A stretch of DNA of 64,000 bases from Salinarimonas soli (GCF_008386575.1 NZ_VUOA01000025.1:1-64000); one strand, 5' to 3'; positions 8,953 through 23,170 are shown, numbered from the stretch's first letter. Notes: a model not told the origin generated them from the letters alone. Program-made: numbers and translations.

Positions 8953-8995
8953 CGTCGGTCGTCTCAAAATCTTGCCCGGCCTGTGCTCCTCTCCT

Positions 8996-9064
8996 CCTCA
9001 TGATGAGGTGCGAGCCGTAGGCGAGCCTCGAAGCACGCAGCGCGTCGCCGCAGGCTCCGGAAGA
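8996..9064. repeat. Truncated copy of interspersed palindromic repeat
   Basis: CCTCATGATGAGG at 8996-9008 followed by GCCTCGAAGCACGCAG at 9024-9039 matches the reverse complement of the right end of the copies at 4789 and 21263. Similarity fades after about 9064, where only scattered blocks such as CCGGAAGATCCCC remain. The rest of the gap between mltG and gltD holds nothing recognisable. Confidence 0.55.
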
Positions 9065-9159
9065 TCCCCGGATCAAGTCAGGGGTCGCATCTTGGAGCCT
9101 GCCCCCGAAGGCGGGGACGAGGGTGGAGCCACGTTCCGCCCAGCCTCTCAGCCGCCGCC

Positions 9160-10584
<1,425 letters not shown>

Positions 10585-10690
10585 GGTCGCCTCATCCCGC
10601 GGCCGCGCCGCCTACAAACCTCGTTCCCGGAGCCTCACCCCTTGGGGGATGCCGCTCCAGCCATTCCCTCAACGCTGCGTCGGTCGAGCG

Positions 10691-10906
10691 TCAGGCGGCT
10701 CGCCGCGAGGGTCGCGGAATCGCACGTCCCATCGCCCGCGCTTCCTCGATCCACTCCACGATGGCGTCCTGCACGTTGCGAAGGGCCGCCTCAGGCGTCC
10801 CCCCGTCACTCATGCAGCCCGGAAGATCCGGAACCGAAGCGAGAAATCCCCCACCGTCCTCGGGTGTCAAAGGTTCGATCAAGACGGGATATTGCAACTC
10901 CACCAT
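10691..10906 (-). CDS. hicB: HicB-family antitoxin
   Basis: This 71-residue protein has the partially degraded RNase-H-like HicB fold: YPVLIEPL, then the signature GGFLASVPDLPGCMSDGGTPEAALRNVQDAI. HicB proteins bind and neutralise HicA toxin. The protein ends soon after the fold and carries no added helix-turn-helix or ribbon-helix-helix domain, so its own DNA-binding capacity is doubtful. The ATG has GGAGGACGGCG upstream. It starts 17 bases after the hicA stop, in toxin-then-antitoxin order, and is placed between gltB and gltD. Confidence 0.88.
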   Translation of the reverse strand: MVELQYPVLIEPLTPEDGGGFLASVPDLPGCMSDGGTPEAALRNVQDAIVEWIEEARAMGRAIPRPSRRAA

Positions 10907-10923
10907 CGCCGTCCTCCTCTTAC

Positions 10924-11166
10924 CTAATCGTCAAGCTCGTCCAGGAAGCGGATGAGCTTGCGAATATAGACCGGCTTCACCGGCGACCGCGCCGGGATCG
11001 TCAATATCATGACACTCCCCGGATGCGACACCTTCCAATGCGACCCGCCGCCGCGCGGTGGGGTGCAGGACACGCTCCGCCCCGCGCAGACGGCCTGGAC
11101 GTCCTGGATGGTCCAGTCGCCAGCGGGATTGCGGCGCAGACGGTTCTCAAGATCGCGCCCGCCCAA
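10924..11166 (-). CDS. hicA: HicA-family mRNA interferase toxin
   Basis: HicA toxins are small double-stranded-RNA-binding-fold proteins that cleave mRNA. This 80-residue protein has the family core GGGSHWKVSHPG, with the catalytic His in the GSH motif, and the strand-helix ending LTIPARSPVKPVYIRKLIRFLDE. The start is a TTG three bases after the gltB stop, preceded by GGAG that overlaps the end of gltB, which suggests translational coupling. The N-terminal segment RRNPAGDWTIQDVQAVC is longer than in E. coli HicA but suits the YcfA-like branch. The partner hicB follows at once. Confidence 0.85.
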   Translation of the reverse strand: MGGRDLENRLRRNPAGDWTIQDVQAVCAGRSVSCTPPRGGGSHWKVSHPGSVMILTIPARSPVKPVYIRKLIRFLDELDD

Positions 11167-11169
11167 TAC

Positions 11170-15888
<4,719 letters not shown>

Positions 15889-16139
15889 CGCTTCCCTCGC
15901 GCCCATTCGCACCATCGGTTGACGGCCGCCCGTGCCGTCGCCCTTGTCCCGTGTCGAGGTCGGTCGTCCTGGTGAGGGGAACGTCCGCGCCTCGCGGACA
16001 CTCCCGCCGGGGCTGATCAGCCGGCGCGCGTCCGCAGCGCCCGCGTCGTGCGGGCAGTCCGTTTGAGAGCTCGTTTGGCCGTGGTCCGGGCCATGGTCTC
16101 AACCCCGTTGCGGGAGGGCCGCCGGGGCCCCGCCTATTG

Positions 16140-16156
16140 GGACAGCATCACTGTCC
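16140..16156. promoter_or_regulatory. Inverted repeat in the gltB / threonine aldolase divergent region
   Basis: GGACAG (16140-16145) and CTGTCC (16151-16156) form a perfect 6-5-6 inverted repeat in the 551-base gap between the divergent gltB and aldolase genes. It lies about 250 bases upstream of the gltB start, next to a relatively AT-rich stretch (16157-16290, including T- and A-runs) that probably holds the promoters. No specific regulator site is recognised and nothing else was seen in the gap. Confidence 0.35.
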
Positions 16157-16439
16157 TTTTACATCCCGGAAACTGACAGATTTCGATAGGGTGCACAAGG
16201 GGGCAACGGCACGTTTTTTGGTGTTTTATTACGCGCCGAGCTGGCGACGCGAAACGAAGCGCATGCACACCCTGGCTTAAGCGTATTTCCTATCGCTCAA
16301 CGAGGCACGCCCGCCCCCTTCACCGCCAGTCCCGTCCGCGAAAGCGCCTCAGCCGGTCCGCAGATCGTGCAGGCAGACCATGACGGCAGGGTCCGATCCG
16401 GTCTAAGAAGCCGGGAGGGGATCGGGACCGGAGGACGGG

Positions 16440-17510
16440 ATGAACTTCGCCAGCGACAACGTCATGGGGGCAAGCCGCCCCGTGCTGGAGGCCCTCGTCG
16501 CGGCCAATGACGGGCCCATGCCCGCCTATGGCGCCGATCCGCTCACGGCGCGGGTCGAGGCCGCGTTCTGCGGGCTCTTCGAGCGGGAGGTCGCCGTGAG
16601 CCTCGTGGCGACGGGCACGGGCGCCAACGCCCTGGCGCTCTCGGCCCTCGTGCCGCCCTACGGCCTCGCCGTGTGCCATGCCGAGGCCCACATCATCGAC
16701 GACGAGTGCGGCGCGCCCGAGTTCTTCATGCACGGCGCCAAGCTCGCCGGGCTGCCGGGCGTCGGCGCGAAGCTCGCGCCCGATACCGTGGCCGCCTATC
16801 TCGACGGGCTTTCCCGCTCGGTGAAGCAGATGCCGCCCCGGGCGCTGTCGATCTCCCAGGTCACGGAGTGCGGCCTCGTCTACACGCCCGACGAGATCCG
16901 CGCCCTCGCCGACGTCGCCCACGCCCGGGGCCTCGCCGTCCACATGGACGGGGCGCGGTTCGCCAACGCCCTCGTGGCGCTGGGCTGCCGCCCCGCCGAG
17001 ATAACCTGGAAGGCGGGCGTCGACGTCCTCACCTTCGGCGCCACCAAGAACGGCTGCCTTGCCGCCGAGGCGGTGATCTTCTTCGATCCCGCACAGGCTG
17101 AGTCCATGCCCTGGCGGCGCAAGCGCTCGGGCCACACCCTGTCGAAGGGCCGGCTCCTCTCGGCGCAGCTCGACGCCTATCTGGCCGACAGCCACTGGCT
17201 CGCCAACGCGCGGCATGCCAACGCCATGGCGGCGTGCCTCTCCCAGGGGCTGTGCGAGCGGCCCGGCGTGCGCCTGGCCTGGGCCACGCAGGCCAACGAG
17301 GTCTTCGCGATCCTGCCCCGCTCCCTCGACGAGGCGTTGCGGGCGGCGGGCGCCGTCTACCACCCCTGGACGCCCTCGAGCCTGCCGCCGGACGAGAGGG
17401 TCGCCGAGGACGAGGTGCTCGTGCGCCTCGTCACCTCCTTCGCCACGAGCCCCGAAATGATCGACCGCCTCCTCGCCGTCGCCCACGGACGCAGGGTCGC
17501 GGCCGAATAG
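16440..17510 (+). CDS. Low-specificity L-threonine aldolase-like PLP enzyme
   Basis: The 356-residue protein belongs to the fold-type I PLP enzymes of the beta-eliminating lyase group that cleave L-threonine or allo-threonine to glycine and acetaldehyde. It begins NFASDNVMGA, the family's usual substrate-site start. HIIDDECGAPEFF stacks on the cofactor, HMDGARFANAL supplies the Asp that binds the pyridine nitrogen, and Lys203 in FGATKNGCLAAEAV is the Schiff-base lysine. A GGAGGACGGG site lies directly before the ATG. The gene is monocistronic or continues weakly into the next gene 33 bases on. Confidence 0.9.
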   Translation: MNFASDNVMGASRPVLEALVAANDGPMPAYGADPLTARVEAAFCGLFEREVAVSLVATGTGANALALSALVPPYGLAVCHAEAHIIDDECGAPEFFMHGAKLAGLPGVGAKLAPDTVAAYLDGLSRSVKQMPPRALSISQVTECGLVYTPDEIRALADVAHARGLAVHMDGARFANALVALGCRPAEITWKAGVDVLTFGATKNGCLAAEAVIFFDPAQAESMPWRRKRSGHTLSKGRLLSAQLDAYLADSHWLANARHANAMAACLSQGLCERPGVRLAWATQANEVFAILPRSLDEALRAAGAVYHPWTPSSLPPDERVAEDEVLVRLVTSFATSPEMIDRLLAVAHGRRVAAE

Positions 17511-17543
17511 CCGAGCTTCGCCCTAGCCCCGCCGCAATCCCTG

Positions 17544-18311
17544 ATGATGGTCCCGGCCATGATGTACAAAGCGCACCCCGTCCCGTTCGCCGCCCTCGCC
17601 CTCGCGGTCGCCCTCGCCGCCGCGACGCCGGCGGCGGCGCAGTTCTCGAACGTGCCTCCCCTCCCCGTCCCGGGCGCTGCCGAGCCCCCGCTGTCCGGCC
17701 GGCAGGTGCTCCAGATCCTGTCGCGGCGCGGCTTCGAGCCCCTGTCGGGCGCCCGCTTCAACGGCGACGCCTATGTGGTGGACGCCGTGTCGCCCCGCGG
17801 CGAGACCGTCCGCCTCCTGGTCGACGCCTTCGACGGGCAGGTGCTGCGCCGGGTCAACCTGGAGGGTGGCTCCCTCGACACCCGGGGCTACGAGGCGCCG
17901 CCCCCGTGGGTTCGCCGCTACGAGCGGCCCGGCGTGGTGGAAGAGGAGGAGATCGTACGGCCGGCCCCGCGCCAGCCGCGCCCCGCCCCGACGGTGCGCG
18001 TCGAGCCGCCGCCGGCCGCGGCGCCGCGCGCCGTGACCCCTGCCCCTGCCGAGCGCCCCGTCGCGGCGGCCCCAACGCCCGCGCCCGAGCGGCCCCGTGC
18101 CCGCGCCGTGCCGCCCGCGCCCGCTCCCGCCGTGAAGGCTCCCGAGCCCCAGCCCGAGCGGCCCGCCGCCGTCGCGACGCCGCAGGCGCCCCGCACCGGT
18201 CCCGTCCGCGTGATCGAGGGCGTGACCCCGGTCCTGCCGCGCAGCCAGCGCGGCGTCGACGAGATCGGCGTCCCGGCCCCCGAGGCGCCGCCCGAGCCGA
18301 AGGTCGAATGA
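17544..18311 (+). CDS. Secreted Pro/Ala-rich protein with PepSY-like segment
   Basis: The product (255 residues from the first ATG) has a signal peptide ending near TPAAAQF, so it is probably periplasmic. Residues 50-110 (RQVLQILSRRGFEPLSGARF followed by a VRLLVDAFDGQVLRR segment) resemble a PepSY-type fold, found in proteins that modulate peptidases or bind ligands. The last half is low-complexity Pro, Ala, Arg and Val and is likely disordered. Several ATG codons crowd the start (17544, 17547, 17559, 17562). The function is unknown; the gene is followed by the terminator hairpin of hsp20. Confidence 0.7.
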   Translation: MMVPAMMYKAHPVPFAALALAVALAAATPAAAQFSNVPPLPVPGAAEPPLSGRQVLQILSRRGFEPLSGARFNGDAYVVDAVSPRGETVRLLVDAFDGQVLRRVNLEGGSLDTRGYEAPPPWVRRYERPGVVEEEEIVRPAPRQPRPAPTVRVEPPPAAAPRAVTPAPAERPVAAAPTPAPERPRARAVPPAPAPAVKAPEPQPERPAAVATPQAPRTGPVRVIEGVTPVLPRSQRGVDEIGVPAPEAPPEPKVE

Positions 18312-18318
18312 GCGCATG

Positions 18319-18347
18319 AAAAAAGCGCCCCGGTGATCCGGGGCGCT
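18319..18347 (-). terminator. Intrinsic terminator of hsp20
   Basis: A 10-bp stem AGCGCCCCGG with its complement around a TGAT loop is flanked on the plus strand by six As, which read as a T-run on the minus strand. It lies 34 bases beyond the hsp20 stop and is a textbook rho-independent terminator for that gene. Confidence 0.85.
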
Positions 18348-18381
18348 CCACTCTTCACCGATGAAGGCGAGGGGGCTGCCT

Positions 18382-18843
18382 TTAAGCGGCCTGCTGCTCG
18401 ATGGTCTTGGGCTCGGTGGTGCCGCTGATCGGGATCAGGCGGGGCTTCTTGGCCTCGGGGATCTGGCGCTCGAGCTCCACGTGGAGGAGGCCGTTCGCAA
18501 GGCCGGCGCCCTTCACCTGCACGCCGTCGGCGAGCTGGAAGCGGCGCTCGAAGGCGCGGGCCGCGATGCCCTGGTGGAGCATCTCGGTCTTGCGCTCACC
18601 CTCCTCGGGCCCCTTGGAGCCGCGGATCGTGAGGGTGTTCTCCTTCACCTCGATGGCGAGGTCGGCTTCCGTGAAGCCGGCGACCGCGACCGTGATGCGG
18701 TAGGCGGTCTCGCCCGTCCGCTCGATGTTGTAGGGCGGGTAGCTCGGAGCGGCGTCGACGCCGACGATCTGGTCGAGCATCGAGAACAGGCGGTCGAACC
18801 CGACCGTGTTGCGGTAGAGGGGAGCAAGATCGAACTGTCGCAT
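18382..18843 (-). CDS. Small heat-shock protein, Hsp20/alpha-crystallin family
   Basis: Hsp20 proteins hold unfolding proteins in the cytosol until ATP-dependent chaperones refold them. This 153-residue member begins MRQFDLAPLYRNTVGFDRLF, the conserved N-terminus of the IbpA-like class. The alpha-crystallin domain spans about residues 35-130 (YRITVAVAGF, then AFERRFQLADGVQVKGAGLANGLL). The ATG at 18843 is chosen because GGAGGATATGCC lies just upstream; eight more codons are open before it. It ends at a strong intrinsic terminator. A heat-shock promoter was looked for but not convincingly found. Confidence 0.93.
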   Translation of the reverse strand: MRQFDLAPLYRNTVGFDRLFSMLDQIVGVDAAPSYPPYNIERTGETAYRITVAVAGFTEADLAIEVKENTLTIRGSKGPEEGERKTEMLHQGIAARAFERRFQLADGVQVKGAGLANGLLHVELERQIPEAKKPRLIPISGTTEPKTIEQQAA

Positions 18844-19136
18844 GGCATATCCTCCTTGAAGCGACATGCAGAAAGCGGTCCGCCCGAGGGCCGGACCCGT
18901 CGTGCCGCCGTCATGGCCGGCACGGTCTTGAGGTGGGGGCGTGCCGTTCCGGCGTCAAGAGGTCCGAGACCCGCCCACGTGATGGTCGCGACGTGCCCCT
19001 GAGGCGGGCGCCCGGCCGGTTTACCGAAACGACAGCCAAACCCGCGGGGAGGCCTTCGCGGAGTCGCCAAGACCCCGTGAACGCCGTAAGCTCGGGCATC
19101 GTTCTCATCCCATTGCCCCTCCCGCCGGAGCACCCC

Positions 19137-20132
19137 GTGGAGCTCGTCCCCACCCCCGACAATCCCGTCCCGGACGGTGCCGAAATCCTCGCGGTCAAGA
19201 CCCGGGACGGCCTGTCGCTGCGCACCGCGCGCTGGGCTCCGGCCGGCGGCGAGGTGCGGGGCACCGTGCTCCTCCTGCAGGGGCGGGCGGAGTTCATCGA
19301 GAAGTATTTCGAGACCATCGGCGACCTCTTGGCCCGCGATCTCGCCGTGGTCACCTTCGACTGGCGCGGCCAGGGGGGCTCGGACCGGGAGGTGCCGGAT
19401 CCACGCCGGGGCCATGTGCGGCGCTTCTCCGACTATGCCCTCGATCTCGAGGCGGTGGTGGAGCAGGTGATGACGCCCTCGGGACCGCGCCCCTGGTTCG
19501 TCCTCGCCCATTCGATGGGGGCGGCCATCGCCCTCGACCTCGCCCGCCGGGACGCCCTGCCCGTCGAGCGCCTCGTGGCGCTGGCCCCCATGATCCGCCT
19601 GTCCATGATCCGGGCCGAGCGCTGGCCGCCGATGGTGGCGCAGGCCTTGTGGGCCCTGGGGCTCGGCAAGCAGTACATCCCCGGCGGCGGCGCCACCTCG
19701 ATCGCGACGAAGCCCTTCGCCGGCAACCGCCTCACGGGCGACCCCGTGCGCTATGCCCGCAACGCGACCTCCGCGGCTGCCGTGGGCCCGGGCGCCATCG
19801 GCGACCCGACGGTGGGCTGGCTCCATGCCGCCTTCCGCTTCATGGCCCGGTTCACGGAGACCCGCGCGCCGCTGGAGATCCGGCTGCCCACCCTCGTGGT
19901 GGCGGCGGGCAACGACCCCGTCTGCTCGACGCCCGCCATCGAGCGCTTCGCGGCCCGTCTCAAGGCGGGGCATGCGCTGGTGCTGCGGGGCGCACGCCAC
20001 GAGATCCTCATGGAGAGCGATCCGATCCGGCGCCAGTTCTGGGCCGCCTTCGACGCCTTCATCCCCGGGACGCCCGACCGGAGCTTCGCGCCCCCGGACA
20101 CCCCCACCCCCGCGGAGGCGGCGACGGGCTGA
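19137..20132 (+). CDS. Alpha/beta hydrolase, lysophospholipase (PldB-like)
   Basis: The protein (331 residues from the GTG at 19137) is a cytosolic alpha/beta hydrolase of the lysophospholipase or monoacylglycerol lipase type. The oxyanion region is LLLQGRAEFIEKY, the nucleophile elbow is LAHSMGAAIALDLA, the acid is near AAGNDPVCS and the catalytic histidine is in GARHEILME. The GTG start has CCGGAG upstream and gives the compact N-terminus typical of the family; the frame stays open a further 68 codons upstream without similarity. It converges on hisN with only 13 bases between the stops. Confidence 0.85.
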   Translation: MELVPTPDNPVPDGAEILAVKTRDGLSLRTARWAPAGGEVRGTVLLLQGRAEFIEKYFETIGDLLARDLAVVTFDWRGQGGSDREVPDPRRGHVRRFSDYALDLEAVVEQVMTPSGPRPWFVLAHSMGAAIALDLARRDALPVERLVALAPMIRLSMIRAERWPPMVAQALWALGLGKQYIPGGGATSIATKPFAGNRLTGDPVRYARNATSAAAVGPGAIGDPTVGWLHAAFRFMARFTETRAPLEIRLPTLVVAAGNDPVCSTPAIERFAARLKAGHALVLRGARHEILMESDPIRRQFWAAFDAFIPGTPDRSFAPPDTPTPAEAATG

Positions 20133-20145
20133 AGGACGGCTTGCC

Positions 20146-20925
20146 TCAGGCGTTGAGGAGTTCCAGCGCGGCCGCGTGCAGGCGCTTGTCGCCCGCGGCC
20201 ACGATCGCGCCGCCGCCGGCCGGGGGACCGCCGTCCCAGGTGGTCACCACGCCGCCCGCACCCTCGATGATGGGCACGAGCGCCACGATGTCGTAGGGCT
20301 GGAGGCCCGCCTCGATCACGAGGTCGACGTGCCCCGCCGCCACCATGCAATAGGCGTAGCAGTCGGTGCCGTAGCGGGCGAGCCGCGTGCCCGCCTCGAC
20401 GCGCTCGTAGGCCGCCCGCTGCGCTTCGTCGAACAGCCGCGGGCTCGTGGTCGCGATGGTGGCTTCGGCGAGGGTCGGGCAGCGCCGGGCGCGCAGGCGG
20501 CGCTCGCCGCCGGGCCCGCGATAGAACGATCCGCCGCCGTCGCCGAAGAAGCGCTCGCCCGTGAAGGGCTGGTGCATCATGCCGTAGGCCGGGCGCCCGC
20601 CGCGCATGAGGCCGATGAGCGTGCCCCAGGTGGGCAGCCCCGAGATGAAGCCCCTGGTGCCGTCGATGGGGTCGAGAACCCACACGCACTCGGCGTCCTC
20701 GCCCTCGCTGCCGAACTCCTCGCCGACGATGCCGTGGCTCGGGAAGGTGCGCTTGATGAGCTGGCGCATGACCGCCTCCGCCGCCCGGTCGGCCTCCGTG
20801 ACGGGATCGAAGACCCCCTCACCCTTGTTCTCGGGCGCCATGGCGGTGCGGAAGAAGGGCAGGATCGCCTGGCCCGACAGCGTCGCGAGCTCGTTCACGA
20901 ACTGGGAGAAGTCGATGAGGCTCAT
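20146..20925 (-). CDS. hisN: Histidinol-phosphatase, inositol monophosphatase type (HisN)
   Basis: HisN-type enzymes remove phosphate from histidinol phosphate, the penultimate step of histidine synthesis in Actinobacteria and Alphaproteobacteria. The 259-residue protein has the three metal-site motifs: GEEFG, DPIDGTRGFISG and the C-terminal TWDGGPPAGGG. The TRGFISGLPTWGTLIGL sequence after DPIDGT distinguishes this branch from SuhB, though a general inositol monophosphatase activity cannot be excluded. No clear Shine-Dalgarno precedes the ATG. An mmgR/suhB-like sRNA is divergent from it. Confidence 0.88.
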   Translation of the reverse strand: MSLIDFSQFVNELATLSGQAILPFFRTAMAPENKGEGVFDPVTEADRAAEAVMRQLIKRTFPSHGIVGEEFGSEGEDAECVWVLDPIDGTRGFISGLPTWGTLIGLMRGGRPAYGMMHQPFTGERFFGDGGGSFYRGPGGERRLRARRCPTLAEATIATTSPRLFDEAQRAAYERVEAGTRLARYGTDCYAYCMVAAGHVDLVIEAGLQPYDIVALVPIIEGAGGVVTTWDGGPPAGGGAIVAAGDKRLHAAALELLNA

Positions 20926-21101
20926 CGGAGGACCGTCGGTTCGGGCAGGCGGATCACCCTCGGTTGGGCCCTAGCGCGAGGGATTCGTCAACCGCCCGCG
21001 CCCATGCGCACGAGCCCGCAGCCCCGCCGGATCACCGGGGTTCCGGCAGCGGAGGTCACGGCCGTCATGCGCCTGATGCATGCCAAATCGGGGATTCCGG
21101 C

Positions 21102-21129
21102 TTGCGCTTTGTGCAACGCACTCTAAATT
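21102..21129 (+). promoter_or_regulatory. Candidate promoter of the mmgR/suhB-like sRNA
   Basis: TTGCGC at 21102-21107 and TAAATT at 21124-21129 are separated by 16 bases and fit a housekeeping sigma promoter. Transcription from about 21136 would end at the terminator at 21225 and give an RNA of roughly 90 bases. Confidence 0.5.
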
Positions 21130-21135
21130 GTGCAT

Positions 21136-21225
21136 TGCGATATCGCGATGGCGTCGCGATCTCGTATGCCCTCCTTGGGCGTTTCCTCCCTAGACTTGGG
21201 CCGCACCTCGGTGCGGCCTTTTTTC
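21136..21225 (+). ncRNA. mmgR: mmgR/suhB-like trans-acting small RNA
   Basis: This stretch holds the conserved signature remembered for the Hyphomicrobiales suhB/mmgR sRNA family. The unpaired GGGCGTTTCCTCCCT block (about 21177-21191) could pair with Shine-Dalgarno sequences. It is followed by ACTTGG and a GC-rich intrinsic terminator. A palindromic 5' part (GCGATATCGCGATGGCGTCGCGAT) could form the first hairpin. The family is named for its position near suhB-type phosphatase genes, and hisN, a phosphatase of that superfamily, is its divergent neighbour. In Sinorhizobium, MmgR limits polyhydroxybutyrate granule accumulation. The 5' end is inferred from the promoter; family membership rests on pattern recall and needs a covariance-model search. 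Confidence 0.72.
21199..21224 (+). terminator. Intrinsic terminator of the sRNA
   Basis: GGCCGCAC and GTGCGGCC form a perfect 8-bp stem around CTCG, followed at once by six Ts (21219-21224). This is a strong rho-independent terminator with no plus-strand protein gene upstream of it. Confidence 0.9.
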
Positions 21226-21262
21226 TTGGGCGGGGGGAAGAAACCGCCCGTCACACAGTCCT

Positions 21263-21384
21263 CCTCGTCCTGAGGCGCGAGCAGAGCGAGCCTCGAAGGG
21301 CGCTCCAGGGATCTCCGGACGGCTGTGGCAAGGGCCCTGCGTGCTTCGAGACGCCCGCTGGCGCCGGCTCCTCAGCATGAGGGG
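21263..21384. repeat. Interspersed palindromic repeat, full copy
   Basis: The element runs from CCTCGTCCTGAGG to CCTCAGCATGAGGG and shares its ends and several internal blocks (GCCTCGAAGGGCG, GTGCTTCGAGACG) with the copy at 4789-4912. The two copies differ mainly in the loop-like segments next to each end. It fills the gap between the sRNA terminator and the convergent N-formylglutamate amidohydrolase gene. Confidence 0.8.
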
Positions 21385-21407
21385 GGAAGAAGGTCGCCCT
21401 CGGAAAT

Positions 21408-22298
21408 CTACTCCGCCGCGATCCCGTGCGCCCCGAGATCGCCGCCCACCTCCGCGATCACCCGCTCGAACACCGCCGCAAGGTCGCCGGCCAGCGCCGT
21501 GAACGAGCTTTTACGGCCGAGCGTCCGCTCGTCCATGTAGAGGGCGCGGTTGATCTCGATCTGGAGCGCCTGGCGGCCCGCGGCGGGCTCCCCGTAATGC
21601 TCGGTGATGAAGCCGCCCGCATAGGGCTTGTTGCGCACGACCGTATAGCCGTGCCCGCGCAAGGCCGCCTCGACGCTGCCCGTGAGCCGGCTGGAGCAGC
21701 TCGTGCCGTAGCGGTCGCCGAGCACGATGTCGGCCTTCGGCACGTCCTCCCGGTTGAGGCTCGAGGAGGGCATCGAGTGGCAGTCGATGAGGATGGCGTG
21801 GCCGAAGGCCTGGCCCGTGCGCAGGAGGAGGCCTCGCAGCGCCCGGTGATAGGGCTTGTAGAGCCCCTCGATCCGCCGCAGCGCCTCGTCTACCGGCAGC
21901 CGGCCGCGATAGATCTCCTGCCCGTCGGCCACGATGCGCGGCACCGTGCCCAGGCCGCCCGCGACCCGCATGGAGCGGGTGTTGGCGAAGGCCGGCAGGC
22001 GGCCGTCGAACATGCGCGGATCGAGCTCGTAGGGCTCGCGGTTGAGATCGAGATAGGCGCGCGGGAAGCAGGCCCGCATGAGCGGCGCCCCGAGCGCCGT
22101 CACGTCGGCGAAGAGCGCGTCGACATGGGCGTCTTCCGAGCGGCGCAGGGTCAGGGCGTCGAGGCGCGATGCCAGCAGGAAGGGACCGGGATAGATCGCC
22201 CCGGCATGGGGCGCGTTGAACACGAACGGGGCGGTCTGCCGCGTCGGCTCCTCGATCACGAAGGGGGGGTCGAATTCGGGTTCGATGGCTGGGCTCAT
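21408..22298 (-). CDS. N-formylglutamate amidohydrolase family protein
   Basis: The 296-residue protein belongs to the N-formylglutamate amidohydrolase family, zinc enzymes that release formate and glutamate, classically in histidine degradation (HutG). Visible motifs are FNAPHAGAIYP near residue 30, the DLNREPYELD segment and the metal-binding LIDCHSMPSS. Many Alphaproteobacteria carry this paralogue away from any hut operon, as here, so its true substrate is uncertain. It is divergent from cpdR, with a 233-base gap. Confidence 0.85.
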   Translation of the reverse strand: MSPAIEPEFDPPFVIEEPTRQTAPFVFNAPHAGAIYPGPFLLASRLDALTLRRSEDAHVDALFADVTALGAPLMRACFPRAYLDLNREPYELDPRMFDGRLPAFANTRSMRVAGGLGTVPRIVADGQEIYRGRLPVDEALRRIEGLYKPYHRALRGLLLRTGQAFGHAILIDCHSMPSSSLNREDVPKADIVLGDRYGTSCSSRLTGSVEAALRGHGYTVVRNKPYAGGFITEHYGEPAAGRQALQIEINRALYMDERTLGRKSSFTALAGDLAAVFERVIAEVGGDLGAHGIAAE

Positions 22299-22531
22299 AA
22301 GGCTCGGGTCGGCCGCGCGGCGCAGGCAATGTGACGCCCTGGTGAACGTCTGTCCATCCGCGAATGATCCGGGCCGCTCGCGGCGGATGTGGGGCGCCCG
22401 GGTGCGGCCAAACGACGGGCCGGCGCCGGGGCCTCGCGCCGGGGTCCGTCCCTGCGCCGATTCATCCCTTGTTTACCGAGAGGCGGGTTTATGGAACAAA
22501 CTTCCCGAATCGCCGCGAGCGGACGAGCGCC

Positions 22532-22888
22532 ATGAAGATCCTCCTTGCCGAAGACGACAACGACATGCGCCGCTTCCTCGTGAAGGCGCTCGCGAATGCC
22601 GGCTACGACGTGGCCTCGTTCGACAACGGCCTGTCGGCCTATAACCGCCTGCGGGAGGAGCCCTTCGAGCTCCTGCTCACCGACATCGTCATGCCCGAGA
22701 TGGACGGCATCGAGCTCGCGCGCCGCGCGACCGAGCTCGACCCCGACATCAAGGTGATGTTCATCACGGGCTTCGCCGCCGTGGCGCTCAACCCGGATTC
22801 GAACGCGCCCAAGGACGCCAAGGTCCTCTCCAAGCCCTTCCATCTGCGCGAGCTCGTGCAGGAGGTGGAGAAGCTGCTCGCGGCGTGA
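22532..22888 (+). CDS. cpdR: Single-domain response regulator CpdR
   Basis: CpdR is a receiver-only cell-cycle regulator; when unphosphorylated it primes ClpXP for degradation of substrates such as CtrA and PdeA. The 118-residue protein starts MKILLAEDDNDMRRFLVKAL and has the acidic pocket Asp8/Asp9, the phosphorylation site Asp51 in LLTDIVMPEMDG and the Lys of LSKPFHLREL. The length, residues LLAEDDNDMR and the terminal LLAA match alphaproteobacterial CpdR closely, more than other receivers. The ATG at 22532 gives this canonical start. In this order it precedes tRNA-Val. Confidence 0.93.
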   Translation: MKILLAEDDNDMRRFLVKALANAGYDVASFDNGLSAYNRLREEPFELLLTDIVMPEMDGIELARRATELDPDIKVMFITGFAAVALNPDSNAPKDAKVLSKPFHLRELVQEVEKLLAA

Positions 22889-22908
22889 ATAAGGGCCCGG
22901 TTTTCCGG

Positions 22909-22937
22909 TTGCCAGCCGGGAATCGAGCCGCTATATC
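22909..22937 (+). promoter_or_regulatory. Promoter of tRNA-Val
   Basis: TTGCCA (22909-22914) and TATATC (22932-22937) are separated by 17 bases and lie about 40 bases before the tRNA, the expected placing for a housekeeping promoter of a tRNA precursor. Confidence 0.6.
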
Positions 22938-22977
22938 GGCCGCCTCGACTTGGGAACGGCCCCGGCCGCCTCCCCAA

Positions 22978-23052
<75 letters not shown>

Positions 23053-23060
23053 TTTCGGAG

Positions 23061-23092
23061 CCCTGCCAGATCATGGATTTGGCAGGGTTTTT
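23061..23092 (+). terminator. Intrinsic terminator of tRNA-Val
   Basis: CCCTGCCAGATC pairs with GATTTGGCAGGG (one G-U pair) around a three-base loop and is followed by TTTTT (23088-23092). Confidence 0.9.
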
Positions 23093-23170
23093 CTTTGCTT
23101 GCTTCCAGCGAGCCTGGAGCCGCGCCGAAGCGCCTCGGACCCCCCTGAACGATGGTCCGGGTCTGAGCTC

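Noticed and set aside
16157-16290. Sigma-54 promoter upstream of gltB
   Set aside because: No convincing GG-N10-GC pair at the right spacing was found; only a general AT-rich promoter-like region is visible.
18844-18960. Heat-shock (RpoH) promoter of hsp20
   Set aside because: A CTTGAC-like element is present on the minus strand but no good -10 box at 17 bases, so I could not support it.
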